A DNA stretch of 64,000 nt from Sorghum bicolor (Eukaryota; Streptophyta; Magnoliopsida; Poales; Poaceae): the NCBI RefSeq assembly GCF_000003195.3, contig NC_012871.2, positions 56,721,802-56,785,801 of the forward strand. The letters are read 5' to 3'. Below the pieces are notes generated by a model, which saw only the letters and a program-made list of their open reading frames with translations, was not told the DNA's origin and did not search any database. This document shows positions 42,994-54,939 of this stretch, piece by piece. Position 1 is the first letter of the stretch. Every line of letters begins with the position of its first letter. A program made the position numbers and the translations under genes.

Positions 42994-44305
42994 CAGCAGT
43001 CTGTGCGCACAATTGCTGAAAGCACATTACTACCCAAGAGGTGATCTTATTGACACTGTTTTTTGCTCTAACCCTTCAGCTACTTGGCACTCTGTGTTGC
43101 ACGGCCTGGAATTACGGCCTTGTTCAGTTCGCGAAAATTTTTGGTTTTGGCTACTGTAGCACTTTCGTTTGTTTGTGACAATTATTATCCAATTATGGAG
43201 TAACTAGGCTCAAAAGATTCGTCTCGCAAATTACAGATAAACTGTGCAATTAGTTTTTATTTTTATCTACATTTAATGCTTCATACATGTGTATAAAGAT
43301 TCGATGTGACGGGGAATCTTGAAAAATTTTGGGAACTAAACAAGGCTTACCTCAAGAAAGGGATCATATGGCGTATTGGCAGGCACTGACAACGGGTCAA
43401 AGGTGAGGATCTGGAGGGATCCATGGATTCCTCGGGAGCATTCTATGAAAGTTACTACAAGAGGAGGTAGACACAGATTCCACTGGGTTCAAAAATTACT
43501 AGATTCCTCGGGTCAAAATTGGGACTTTAGAAGCTTATAACTGGCTTGTCCAATCCGGGTGACGCGGATGCAATAAGTCGCATTCTACCTCCTCAACAGG
43601 CGAAGGATTTTGTGGCTTGGCATTTGGAGAAAACAGGGATTTTCACAGTTCGGAGTGGACACAATCTTGCCTTGAAGCTGGAGCAAGCGCCAAACATGCA
43701 GTCTACTAGCACTCTAGCAGTGCACCTGATGGAGCCGGACGACTTTGGAAAATTGGAACAATGTCTAGAACAACAATATTCCTCTGAAGGTCAAAATATT
43801 CACATGGAAGCTTGCCCATCATGCCATCTCGACACAGAGGAACAAATTCCTAAGAAATGTGGAAGATAATGATACGTTCCCCATCTGTGATTCAATGGTA
43901 GAAACAAGCTTCCACGCCACTGTCGAGTGCCCTCGTGCCAGGAACCTGCGCTCAGCTGAGAGATCCTGGCCTTTACCGAATGAGGAGCAGTTCCACTATA
44001 GCGGTCCAGATTGGTTGCTGCTTCTTTGGACCAATGCCATGGGCATGCTCAAGCTATGGCATTCTTGGTCAGTACATAACAATATAACTCATCAATATTT
44101 AGGCGCATGCATGATTGTTGAGTTTCTTCTCTACTTAATAAATCTCTTGCCTTCTCTGACGGAAATCAGACACAATCCGGTGTAGGAAGGGATGATAAGG
44201 GTAAAGCAAACACTTGTGATAGACATGAAGCTGGGCCACCAAAACAACGTTTTGGGAAGGATCACGCTGGGGGCTGGTCTAGGCCACCGCCAGGATGGTA
44301 TAATA
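42994..44305 (+). pseudogene. L1-type LINE, RT tail and zf-RVT region (left part of a split copy)
   Basis: The region starts with CAQLLKAHYYPRGDLIDTVF and SATWHSVLHGLEL, is broken by a MITE (43,116-43,346), and resumes KKGIIWRIG, RIWRDPWIPRE. It continues with DFVAWHLEKTGIFTVRSGHNLALKLEQ and VEDNDTFPICDSMVETSFHATVECPRA (the zf-RVT domain with C-x2-C...H...C). It ends at PPKQRFGKDHAGGWSRPPPGW, the usual linker before RNase H. Several frameshifts and stops are present. The RNase H domain expected next appears at 61,740. Confidence 0.8.
43116..43346. mobile_element. Tourist-like MITE family copy 5, inserted in the LINE
   Basis: GGCCTTGTTCAGTTCGCG to GGGAACTAAACAAGGC, with a 3-bp TSD read as TAC or TTA. 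It interrupts the LINE reading frame between LHGLEL and KKGIIWR. Confidence 0.85.
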
Positions 44306-44525
44306 TCATGTAGATAGCTCCTTTTTAGTTGACGATGATTTTGTCACTATTTTGGATAGTAAAAAATGTCACATAAGTGTCACATATGAGGAGATAAGAC
44401 AACCATAAATAATCTTGGTTTAAATAACTTAGTTCTACATGTATATGTCCTCTATTTAAATATAGGGACAAAATGGAAGAAAAACCAAGTCGGCCCAACA
44501 TGGGTGGTTGGCTGAGCACCCAAGT
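44306..44525. other. LTR-like DNA left of CACTA 2
   Basis: It begins TGTAGATAGCTCC right at the LINE break and continues after CACTA 2 (59,940-60,455) and after the Helitron (61,577 to about 61,735). The combined segment ends GGTGTCAACA. The TGT...ACA ends and internal TATATATACCCC suggest an LTR of about 0.9 kb, but no TSD was found. Confidence 0.3.
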
Positions 44526-45610
44526 CACTACAAGAATTCGCGGGTTTGCCGACAGCTGAAAGCTGTCGGCGAAGCCCCTTTTACAGTCGGCAAAGAGTTT
44601 GCCGACAGGATTTCTCTATTCCTGTCGGCAAACCCCTGTCGGAAAAAATCCTGTCGGCAAACAGGACTTTGCCGACAGCAATTAGGGCGCTGTCGGCGTC
44701 CTTTCGCCGACAGCCACGTGGTCTGTCGGCGAAGTGAACGGCATCGCCGACAGCCAGGGCTGTTGGCAAAGCCAGGTTTGCCGACAGCCAGGGCTGTTGG
44801 CAAAGTCAGGGTTTGCCGACAACCAGGCCAAGATAGCTGTCGGCAAAGTCCAATTTTTTGCCGACAGCCAGGTAAACAGGGCTGTCGGCAAAGTCCCTAC
44901 CAAGGCTGTCGGCAAACATCTGCTGTCGGCAAAAAATACACAGCTTTGCCGACAGCTATGGTCAAAGCTGTCGGCAAAGCTGGGATTTTTTTTTTGCTGT
45001 TTCATTGCATTCGAATCACATTTATAGCATATATATATACCACAGATCACGTTTATAATAACAATATAGCATATAAACCGCATTTCATCATCGGATTCGA
45101 TCTCAACATGAATCCACACATGAACATCATCAAATCCATCGATACATGTCCGAAATACACATAACGTCGCGTAACAAGTGCATCACTGCTGCATGATCGG
45201 GCATTAGCACCGGTCGGGAAGGGCCTGTTGCCCCGGTTCCCGAGCCGGTGCTGCCCTTCCGGGACTAAAGGCCCACCCTTTAGTCCCGGTTCGGCCAACC
45301 GGTGTTAAAGGGTTTCTTTTTCTTTTTTTTTAGTTCACTTCTTCGGTTCTGTTTATTGTTTATATATAATATATAATAATAGGTTTTTCAATACATGTTT
45401 TGCTGATACAATAATATATTTATATTACACGCATATTAAGCATATATAAATGAAAATTATAGGCTAAGCTTAATAGTTAAGCTTTGCCTATAATAAAATG
45501 AATAGACCACATCAAAAATTAAATAGATATGTAAAAAGCTTTATATATATATAGTTTTATATGTACAAAATTCGTAACACATATATACATAGAGTTTGTT
45601 CTCCCAATGT

Positions 45611-48600
45611 CTACAAACGATACAAATGATCATCGTTGTTTGGTATAAGAGTTTCGTTGCCGTTGAAGTGAAACTCGCCGTTTGGATTGATCACTTGGTC
45701 GCGGAGAAATCCTGCTATCGTCTCTTGAATAGCTTTGATTCGGTCTTGTTGTAGGACCTTTTCCCTCAGCCATTCCGTCTTTAATTTGAAATAAATAAAA
45801 AAGGTATTAGTTATCTAAGTTATTCAATATAATTCAGGAGATAATGAAAAGAGACATGTAACGTACTCTGAGCGTCTCTGTGGGTGTTTGATTGACTTGT
45901 GCCATCATGAATTTGCACACGTAATATGCACATAGATTGTTCCCTCCTTCTTGTCTTAAACACCACTGTACGATGTATATATATATAAAAATATTCATAA
46001 CCACGACAATAAGAAGGCTAAAAGTTAGCGAAAGTTTGTTAGCTAGTAGAACTTACTTGTGGATGTATTATGTTAAGCGGCGCTTTACATCCACTGAGAT
46101 GTTCACGGTCAATGAATCTTTCCCAAACCCTATACACAGCCATTGTGGATCGTGAACTAATAATTACAGAGTCATATTATGATATTTTTGTAGCTGAGAT
46201 CGACATTACGTACCTTTGAATAATGTTTACCATTTGTTGATAATTTTCTTGTGGTTTTCTCATTGAGTCAAAGATTATCAATCGGTTCTTGGGAATTTCA
46301 ATGACCATGAGTATCCAGTGAAAGCTGTTTACACACACATATATAGGGTCAGTCCTATAATGTAAAATAAAATATGCATGCACTTAATAACTATATAACT
46401 CACTCGAAGTTGAAGGGGAAGAGTATTTTTTGTTTTTCTTTTTGGTTTACAAAGAACCTCATAAGATTGGTGCAGATTTCTGTCTCATAATCTGCTGTCC
46501 ACACTGCCTGCGGAGCCTTGAAAACAATATAAGGGTCAACGAACCCAATACTATTGTCATTTCTCATTCTGAGCTCTCTCATTTGGTGCCTGCATATATA
46601 CATACAAATCCTAAGTGTGTAAGGATTATATACATGTAATTAAAGAAGTTAGAAGTATAATAAAAAGGAAAAATACTTACAGACAAAAGCAGCTGACAAG
46701 AGATTTGTCAAGAGCGTCGAGGTGGCATAATTGGTGCAATTCTTCGAACTGCACGTATATGAGGTCATCTCCACGGAAGTAGTGATGTTGTCTAATACGA
46801 ACAGAAATCCAATTCTCTCCCCTTTTAGACGCCTCAATGCACCATTTGTTTATTGCAAACATTTGTGTGCCGAGCTCGTGTAAACGCTTAGGGTCGAATA
46901 GACTCCTGCCCGGTTCATATCTTGCCCTCCATTGATCAACTACCTCGGCTTTTTCAAATGTATGACATCCAAGAATGGCGGTAATTTCTTCTATATTTAA
47001 ACCGCTCTGTCCAAAGTAACTCTCAAGCGAGTCTAGCTCAGACAACGCTAAGGATTTCTTTGGCATCAAGTCTTCATTTGAGCCGTATTGATTTGGCACA
47101 ATCAAAGGGGGCACCGATTTTGATACTTCTCCGAGCTGTGGGACCCCCTTTCCTACTCTCTTCTTAGTAGGCTGTGAAGACTTGACCAGAGACCGCTCAT
47201 AGTCCGAAAGTGCTGGCTTTTTCTGAGCTTTGCGTTGCTTCTTTTGATGGTCCGCCACCTTCTGCCTCAGTTCCGATGGCTTCACATAAAAGTACGGCTT
47301 TTCTGGGTTAAGCCGTTTTTTCCTTTCCTCCTTTATTTTATCAAAAAATTGTTGGACCTCAGCTTTAGATGTAGCAATTACCTCCTCTTCACTCTTTTCG
47401 TAAGGTAATTTTTCTGGCGTCTTAGCTCTCTTTGCTGAGGCAGCCTTCTTTGGAGGTGGGACCGATGACTTCGGTCCTTCTTGGACGGACCGCTTCTTAC
47501 TACCTCGCTTTGGAGGCGAGGGGACCGACCGTGCACTCTTTGGAGAGGGCGGTGCAGGCGGTGGAGGGGGTGGGGCCGATCTTTTTGGCGTTGGAGAACG
47601 CGGTGGAGGAGTTGGAGAACGCGGTGGAGGAGTTGGAGACCTCGGTGGAGGAGGTGGAGACCGTGGTGGAGGCGGTGGCGGGGTCGGTGTGGCCGCCGCA
47701 GGTGTTGGAGGAGATCCAGCATTGTCACCGCCCGCAGCACTATGATGCGCTAGGGAGAGAACTGGACTTAGGTTGGAGGAGTCCCTGCAAAGAAAACAAT
47801 TACAAGTTTTGTGAGTAAACTTTTTTTAAATTTCAATACATAATAAATAATATAAGAAGTAAAATCACACACAAACCTATGCTGAGGAATAATTATGAAG
47901 CGCTTGCGCCAACAAATAAATGTCTTCTCAGCTTCACCTAAGGTCTTCTCTCCGTCTCCCCCTTCTATGTCTAGTGGCACATTGCCACAACCTTTCTCAA
48001 CCCTATCAACCGAGACGCTAGCATATCCACCAGGTACTGGTCGATTATGGATTCTTGGAGTGCCCGTTCGGTCGATAGGGTTGACAACAGCGATAGCCAC
48101 CTTTTTGGTGGCATTCCCATCTGGTACATGCAGCTCACAGGTAGTAAAAGCCTCTGTGACATCATCCACGGGGAAGTGTAGCTTCGTGTCATCCTGAATG
48201 GTTGGTACTTCCGTGGATGCGCAGCTGCTTTTCAACTGGCCTGGGGGGCTAACATTGACCTCAGGCTGTGATGTACCTTGCCCTTTCGTCATTTGACTAA
48301 GTGCTGCTTGCACTTGCCTTTGAATCTCTGCCTGCATCCATTCTTCACGAGCTTTCTCGCGCTCTTGTGACTGCAGAACAAAAGCTTCCAGGCGGCGGAT
48401 CCGCTCTGCCTCCTCATCCTTCTTTCTCTGGCGGCTTCTGTAGGTATCTTGATCGGCTTGGAATGATTGCAGCCACGGAACTGCCCCATAGCCTCTCGTA
48501 CGCCCACCGTGCTCAGGATTTTCAAGCGCATAGGTGAGTTCATCCTTCTCCCTGTTAGGCCTGAACTCACCAGACTGAACCGCCTCACGTGCACGGACTA

Positions 48601-49653
48601 GTCTCTCTGCTGCTCTAGAGATTTCTTGGCCCCAAACTAGCGCCCCGGTGTCTGGGTCCACGCTTCCCCCATGACCGTAGAACCAATGCTTGGAGCGCTC
48701 GCTCCAATTCTTTGCTATTGTCTCGGGTGTGACCCCCCTAGCAAGCATCTCCTGTTCCATTCGGTCCCACTTGGGAGCAGCACTCTTATAACCACCTGAT
48801 CCCATATGATGGTGGTATGCCTTTTTACTGGCATTCTCTTTGTTTCTATTGGCTCGTTCCTCGCCCTCTTCTGATGTTTTGTACTGCACAAAGTCATCCC
48901 AGAAGGCCCTCAGCTTTACATATTGCTTGAGGTTGAAATCTGGAGTCTCGTTTTTCTTGACATATTTATTGTACAAAGACTTCTTCCAATTCTGGAAGAG
49001 TACTGCCATCTTCTTCATAGTCCAGTCATAAATTCGCACCTTCAACTCTTCATCGTTGGTGTCGAAGGTGAAAACGTCTGTGACGGCTTTCCAAACTAAC
49101 TCCTTGTCACGATCAGAGACAAAACTGATCTCAGGAGCACCTCGCTTCTCTCTCCATTCACGACAAATGATCGGTATTTGATCTCTCACAAGATATCCAC
49201 AGTGATTAACATATTTATTTGCATGCTCACCAAGTGGTCTGCCTGTAGCTATCTCAAACTCAGAGATTACATAGCGGCCCTCCAACGGCTTCTTTGGTCC
49301 TCGTGGAGGTACGCTTCTCCCCGTAGAGGTCGATCCAGAAGGCTACACGTACATATAGAAACAAAAATACTAAATTAATAACCAAGTAATAAGTCTAAAA
49401 CCTAATGTAAGAGATGCATTATTTATATATGTTTACATTTACATACCTCGCCAGTATTTTCTTCTTGTTGCACGACAAGTTGTTGCTCAGGGGCATTGCC
49501 CTCTTGTTGCTCAGGGGCATTGCCCTCTTGTTGCTCAGTACGATTGCCTTGCATGATGTCGTGGTAATCAACAAAGTACTGACTACCGTCGTCGATCATA
49601 TTTTGAATGGCAGCTTCCATATAATCAGGATCATCATGAGGACGGTCAGCCAT
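45611..49653 (-). CDS. CACTA ORF2: Transposase_24 / proline-rich / Ulp1-type protease protein, eight exons, intact
   Basis: Minus-strand join(45611..45778, 45867..45965, 46057..46129, 46214..46324, 46404..46589, 46681..47784, 47877..49342, 49447..49653), 1,137 aa. All introns are GT-AG and every phase closes. Residues 1-70 are acidic with a duplicated EQQEGNAP. A Transposase_24 (Ptta/En/Spm) domain follows (about 170-330: FWDDFVQYK, SGGYKSAAPKWDRME, FYGHGGSVDPDTGALVW). Next come a Gln/Glu-rich coiled-coil stretch, a DUF8039-like ELHVPDGNATKKVAIAVVNP segment, and a PPPRSPTPPPRSP linker. The last 300 residues form a Ulp1/SENP-like cysteine protease with His (FHWILMVIE), Asp (LIIFDSM), Gln (WCLRQEGG) and Cys (NNLCAYYVC) all present. 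Such proteases cleave SUMO or related conjugates in the nucleus; substrate here is unknown. Confidence 0.9.
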
Positions 49654-49699
49654 TTCTATGTCTGCAACCATACATATATATATTCTATATAAGATAAGA

Positions 49700-50610
49700 A
49701 ATACACTAATACTACTACAAATGAAAGTGTTGGAGTGCTCTAAAAATAATACTAGGATCTTTTAAGCCAAGTAATACATTAATAAGAAATACACTACAAT
49801 TCATAATACACTACAATTCAAAACACTACAATTCATAATATACTAGAATAACATACTAAAAAGTCTTTTAAGCCAAGTAATATACTAGAATAATATACTA
49901 AAATATAATACTAAAAAATAATACTATAATAATAGTATAAACTAATAGTATATGTTTTAAGCCAAGTAATACACTTGCACATAGAATAATGTACTAAAAA
50001 ATTCATACTACTACAAATTGATACAAGAATAATATAAGTGCATATATATACATAATAAGAAATACACTAGAATAATAGAAGTGCTAGAGTGCTCCAAACT
50101 AAAAAGTAATACTAAAAAAATAATACAGACAATAACACTAGAATAATATACTAGCACACAATATATTTCATAATAATTCAAAACACTAGCACAAAATATA
50201 TTTCATAACAATTCAAAACACTACAATTCATAATATACTAGAATAACATACTACAAAGTCTTTTAAGCCAAGTAATATACTAGAATAATATACTAAAATA
50301 TAATACTAAAAAATAATACTAAAATAATAGTATATAAACTAATACACACTTGCACATAGAATAATGTACTAAAAAATTAATAATACTACAAAATGATACA
50401 AGAATAATATAAGTGCATATATATACATAATAATACAAAATAATAGTATATAAACTATTCGGTATGAAATATAAGTGCATATATAATGATACAAAATAAT
50501 AGTACATAATTAAGTGCATATAAAATAATAGTATATATACATAATGATACAAAATATATTAATAATATAAAATAATGATACAAGAACAAAATGATACAAG
50601 AATAATAGTA
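49700..50610. repeat. AT-rich leader of CACTA 3 with a 400-bp-spaced duplication
   Basis: A block of roughly 200 bp containing CTTTTAAGCCAAGTAATATACTAGAATAAT-type sequence occurs near 49,860 and again near 50,260. The rest is AATACTA-rich low-complexity sequence. It probably forms the 5' UTR/intron of the minus-strand ORF2. Confidence 0.65.
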
Positions 50611-50616
50611 TATATA

Positions 50617-50699
50617 TATACATACATACACATATATATATATATATATCTTATATATATATAAGAGATATATATATATATATATATAAACTGTTGGTA

Positions 50700-50766
<67 letters not shown>

Positions 50767-50785
50767 ATATATATATATAAACTGT
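50617..50785. repeat. (TA)n microsatellite
   Basis: Near-continuous TA dinucleotides, with a GT run at 50,751-50,765 and two copies of AAACTGTTGGTATTCATATA. Confidence 0.95.
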
Positions 50786-50919
50786 TGGTATTCATATATA
50801 TCTATACAATTCATATATACAATTTTAGTCTATACATATAAACTGTTTTGACATTCATCCATATATATATATATATACACACGAGCGATCGATACACATG
50901 AAGAAATATACGTAGATCT

Positions 50920-51130
50920 GTGGAGAGCCGCTGCAGCGACGCTGGAGACGAACGGCGGCGCTGTAGATGGCGGCGGCGGCGCTGTAGATGGCGGCGGCGG
51001 CGCTGGAGACGAACGGCGGCGCTGGGAGACGAATGGGCGGCGCTGGACGACGGCGGCGCGGAGATCTCTGCTCGACGAAGACGAAGACGAAGGGAACTGC
51101 CCAGATCCAGGGCTCCTGCACACATTTATA
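50920..51130 (-). promoter_or_regulatory. 5' leader and TATA region of CACTA ORF2
   Basis: On the minus strand CCTATAAATGTG (about 51,123-51,134) is followed by a GC-rich leader with an 18-bp repeat (GATGGCGGCGGCGGCGCT type, three copies, 50,965-51,030). The open frames here are repeat by-products. Confidence 0.5.
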
Positions 51131-51390
51131 GGGGCGGACCCTTTAGCACCGGTCCGTGGCTGGAACCGGTGCTAAAGGGTCTTTAACACCGGCTGGTAAA
51201 AAGAGCCGGTGTTAAAGGGTCACCCTTTAGCACCGGCTCGTGTTACCAGCCGGTGCTAAAGGGACCCTTTAGCACCGGTTCCAGCCACGGACCGGTGCTA
51301 AAGGGTCCTAGGCGGGCTCGGGCGGGGTCCTGAAAATTTCAGGACCCTTTAGCACCGGTTCCCACTATGGGCCGGTGCTAAAGGCCCATT
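51130..51390. repeat. Internal array of CACTA 3 subterminal motifs
   Basis: At least eight CCTTTAGCACCGG / CCGGTGCTAAAGG motifs in alternating orientation, the same family as the array at the right end. It sits about 6 kb from the left end and 4.4 kb from the right end, directly upstream of the ORF2 TATA box. Confidence 0.9.
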
Positions 51391-51395
51391 TTTTT

Positions 51396-51765
51396 AGTTT
51401 AGGGTTTTTCAATTGTTTTATATATACAGTTTATATTATAAATTGTATAGTAAATTAAATATTTTGCATAATGTTTTTTAAATAGTGACATATATTGTAA
51501 TTTGTTTTAATGTACACATGAAAATTTTTAAACTTAAATATCTTATTGTATTTTTATAATTTACAATGATTTTGTAAGAAATGTTTAGTATTTTGTTAAT
51601 GCAAAAATATATTATTCCAATAAATTTACAAAAACTATATCCAATGAACTGGAAATTTATTTTCACATCATATTGACGTAAAACTTTTTATTTTTGTTAT
51701 TTATTACTAGGAATGCTACTTGGGTATAATTTTCATCAAATAAAAAATCATATAAAAATATATAT
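51396..51765. other. AT-rich spacer in CACTA 3, no gene seen
   Basis: No ORF of note; a TTTATATATACAGTTTATA phrase occurs near its start. Confidence 0.5.
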
Positions 51766-51773
51766 CTTGATGA

Positions 51774-53176
51774 ACACACCCTTTGACCGAACCCTAGATT
51801 GTCCCAAATGGAACAGTCATGAATACAAAGTTTGCTACACTCATCAAGTTCTACATTTTGTCTAATGGTCAACTTTTCATTTGGAAAAATTTGAACCACT
51901 GAATTTTGAATTTTCATGGAACTCATAGCCACGCAGCGGTTTCGGAACCCTACATGGTCTCGAATGGAAAAGTCATGAATACCAATATTGTTCCACTCAT
52001 CAAAATCTACATTTCATATATAGACCATTTTTGCATTTGACAAAGTTTTGGGAAGGTGTAGTTGAAAATCCACAATTGACACATATAGTTTCATATAGTT
52101 TGTGTGAGAACTTAGAATTGGTGGGTATTGTTAACTTAGATTTTCTCAAATGGAAAAGTTGTGTATATAAAAAGTTTAGATCTTGAAGATATCTAACAAC
52201 TTGGTATTCAAAATATTTTCATTTGAAGTAATTTAGTTTGTCATTTGACCAAGTTTGACCGAAACCCGTCTTGGATTTTATAGAAATGTAACTAGAATTG
52301 GCTCAAAATTATCCAAATGGAAAAATGACAATATATAAAATATAGATTTTGATGATCTCTAACAACTTTGTATTCAAACTTTTTTCATTTCAAGTCATCA
52401 AATGGGCTATTTGACCAAGTTTGACCAAAGTCAAAGCATTGGTTTTTACAAACACACCCTTTGACCGAACCCTAGATTGTCCCAAATGGAACAGTCATGA
52501 ATACAAAGTTTGCTACACTCATCAAGTTCTACATTTTGTCTAATGGTCAACTTTTCATTTGGAAAAGTTTGAACCACTGAATTTTGAATTTTCATGGAAC
52601 TCATAGCCACGCAGCGGTTTCGGAACCCTACATGGTCTCGAATGGAAAAGTCATGAATACCAATATTGTTCCACTCATCAAAATCTACATTTCATATATA
52701 GACTATTTTTGCATTTGACAAAGTTTTGGGAAGGTGTAGTTGAAAATCCACAATTGACACATATAGTTTCATATAGTTTGTGTGAGAACTTAGAATTGGT
52801 GGGTATTGTTAACTTAGATTTTCTCAAATGGAAAAGTTGTGTATATAAAAAGTTTAGATCTTGAAGATATCTAACAACTTGGTATTCAAAATATTTTCAT
52901 TTGAAGTAATTTAGTTTGTCATTTGACCAAGTTTGACCGAAACCCGTCTTGGATTTTATAGAAATGTAACTAGAATTGGCTCAAAATTATCCAAATGGAA
53001 AAATGGACAATATATAAAATATAGATTTTGATGATCTCTAACAACTTTGTATTCAAACTTTTTTCATTTCAAGTCATCAAATGGGCTATTTGACCAAGTT
53101 TGACCAAAGTCAAAGCATTGGTTTTTACAAACACACCCTTTGACCGAACCCTAGATTGTCCCAAATGGAACAGTCA
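51774..53176. repeat. 678-bp tandem duplication (about 2.07 copies)
   Basis: Units start at 51,774 and 52,452 with ACACACCCTTTGACCGAACC, and a third start of about 45 bp is at 53,131. The two full units are nearly identical (one A/G indel-type difference near 53,005 and a C/T near 52,703). No coding capacity. Confidence 0.95.
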
Positions 53177-54321
53177 AGCCGACACAACAGTGAACTTCTT
53201 CTTGACGTATGACCCTTGGTTATGATCCTGCCGTAACCATGGAGTATCCTCATTGTTTAACAGAATGCTTGGGTCTTTGTTGACTATGAAGGGCGGAATT
53301 CGATCATCCCTTTCGTAATCGCCTGACATGTCTGACTTGTCCTCAATTCCGACAATGTTTCTTTTCCCAGAAAGGACAATGTGGCGCTTTGGCTCATTGA
53401 TGATTGAGTGGTCATCATTTTTTCCTCTCTTTGGTTTCGTAGACATATCTTTGACATAGAACACCTGACTCACGTCTGCAGCAAGGACGAATGGTTCGTC
53501 TTTGAACCCACTATTGTTAAGGTCCACGGTTGTCATCCCATACTCCTTGTCGACTGTTACCCCACCTCCGGTCATCTTCACCCATTGGCACCGGAACAAA
53601 GGAACTTTAAAATTAGCTGCATAGACTAGTTCCCATATGTCTTCTATGCGTCCATAATATGTTTGCCTGTTCCCATTTGGATCCGTGGCATCCACGCGTA
53701 CACCACTATTTTGGTTGGTGCTCCTTTTATGATCTTCAATAACTGCCCAAATGCCTTGTCAGATGTACCATTCTTTGCCTTCCATTGCAGCAATTCTAGT
53801 GTGGTACCCAGCTTTTTTTGCCCCTCTTCAGCGGTGGGATATAGCGATTTCCTGTGGTCCTCTAGCATGCGCTCGAACTTGGCTTTCTCTTTATCACTTT
53901 CACATTCTCTTTGTGCATCACGGATGGCATCACCAAAAGCATCATCGCCCCGATCATCTTCTGCCGCCACCTCTTCTTCATTATCTCCCCCCATTGCAAC
54001 ATCATTGAAGCCACCGTACTGAGCAATAATATTGGCATGGTCCAATTCTTCTTCTTCTTCTTCTTCACCTTCATCCATTATAATCCCGCTTTCTCCATGT
54101 TTGGTCCAACAAATATAGTTTGGTACGAAACCAGACTTTAATAAGTGTGAATGAAGAGTTCTTGAGTTAGAATATTCCGTCAAATTCTTGCACACGGCAC
54201 ATGGACAGCACATGAAACCGTCCCTCTTATTTGACTCGGCCACACTTAAGAAATAGTGCACGCCATTAATGAACTCTTCGGAGCGCCGATCGGCATTATA
54301 CATCCAATTACGTGTTACCAT
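53174..54321 (-). pseudogene. CACTA 3 TNP2 transposase with the catalytic core deleted
   Basis: ATG 54,321 opens the transposase-associated domain (NWMYNADRRSEEFINGV, CPCAVCKN, HLLKSGFVPNYICWTKHGE) and an acidic stretch. It continues to KAFGQLLKIIK near 53,730. There it jumps out of frame into NQNSGVRVDATDPNGNRQTYYG, the start of DUF4216, which is open to 53,174 (FKVPLFRCQWVK, VLAADVSQVFYVKD, FVKKKFTVV-like end). The Transposase_21 core and DUF4218, several hundred codons, are absent. It cannot be a transposase; a shortened protein of about 220 aa could still be made. Confidence 0.88.
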
Positions 54322-54416
54322 CTGCATTAAAGATAACATATATATTATGAAAACCATGCACACATATAGTTTCTCATCTTATTGCACAACATGTCTAAGA
54401 TACATAGTTGATTAAT

Positions 54417-54939
54417 TTAGAAAAGCTTGGCTACAACAAATACAATCGCAACTAGCATTAAAAAAAATAAAACTAAAATGCACTTAAGCAACATAATTAG
54501 TTCGCGTCCGATCCCAACTATAATAGATAGATCATTCGCTTGATCAACTTCATTGAACTTCTTTCGTCGGCTCACTGCCTCACCACCTTCAGCCTCAACC
54601 ACCTGTGCAAAAGATTTCTTAATGTGTTCAATGTATTCTTCCTCCCAGTACCAACCTGTACATCCGCCGGTACCGTCCCACTGAAATTAAAAGAGAGAAT
54701 CAAAAGTTTAATTAATATCATTTAAAAAAATATGCACATATATAAGCAAATGTCTGGAAATAACTCACATTACGATCTGAACACTTGTAGAATATACGAC
54801 CCTTGTTTACTCCCTCTTTCGACACTTTGTACTCCATCAAAATCTTCTGCCCACACTTGCCACAAGTAATGAGAGGGAGTTCCGGACGGTATCGCTTTTG
54901 AACCCGTTGAGAGACGGAAGACCCGGTCACGGTTGCCAT
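54417..54939 (-). CDS. Small GRF zinc-finger protein with C-terminal membrane segment (CACTA-encoded), intact
   Basis: Two exons on the minus strand, 54,769-54,939 and 54,417-54,680, join in phase into 144 aa. Residues about 25-80 form one GRF-like finger: TCGKCGQKI, then RIFYKCSDRN, WDGTGGCTGWYWEEEY. A charged middle region (GEAVSRRKKFNEVDQA) follows. The last 28 residues (ELIMLLKCILVLFFLMLVAI onward) form a strong transmembrane helix right at the C-terminus, the topology of a tail-anchored protein. It lies upstream of TNP2 in the same orientation, about 95 bp from it. I recall similar small GRF-plus-helix proteins in grass genomes next to CACTA transposases; function is unknown. Confidence 0.85.

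Noticed and set aside
44545..45164. 218-codon plus-strand ORF and others with repeated CRQ/GKVR motifs
   Set aside because: They are translations of the TTTGCCGACAGC subterminal array.
47378..47753. Arg/Trp- and His/Leu-rich ORFs over 47,378-47,753
   Set aside because: Out-of-frame readings of the proline-rich linker of the ORF2 protein.
50811..51125. 104-codon and overlapping minus-strand ORFs near the ORF2 TATA box
   Set aside because: Alternative frames through an 18-bp GC repeat in the leader; no splice-consistent link to ORF2.
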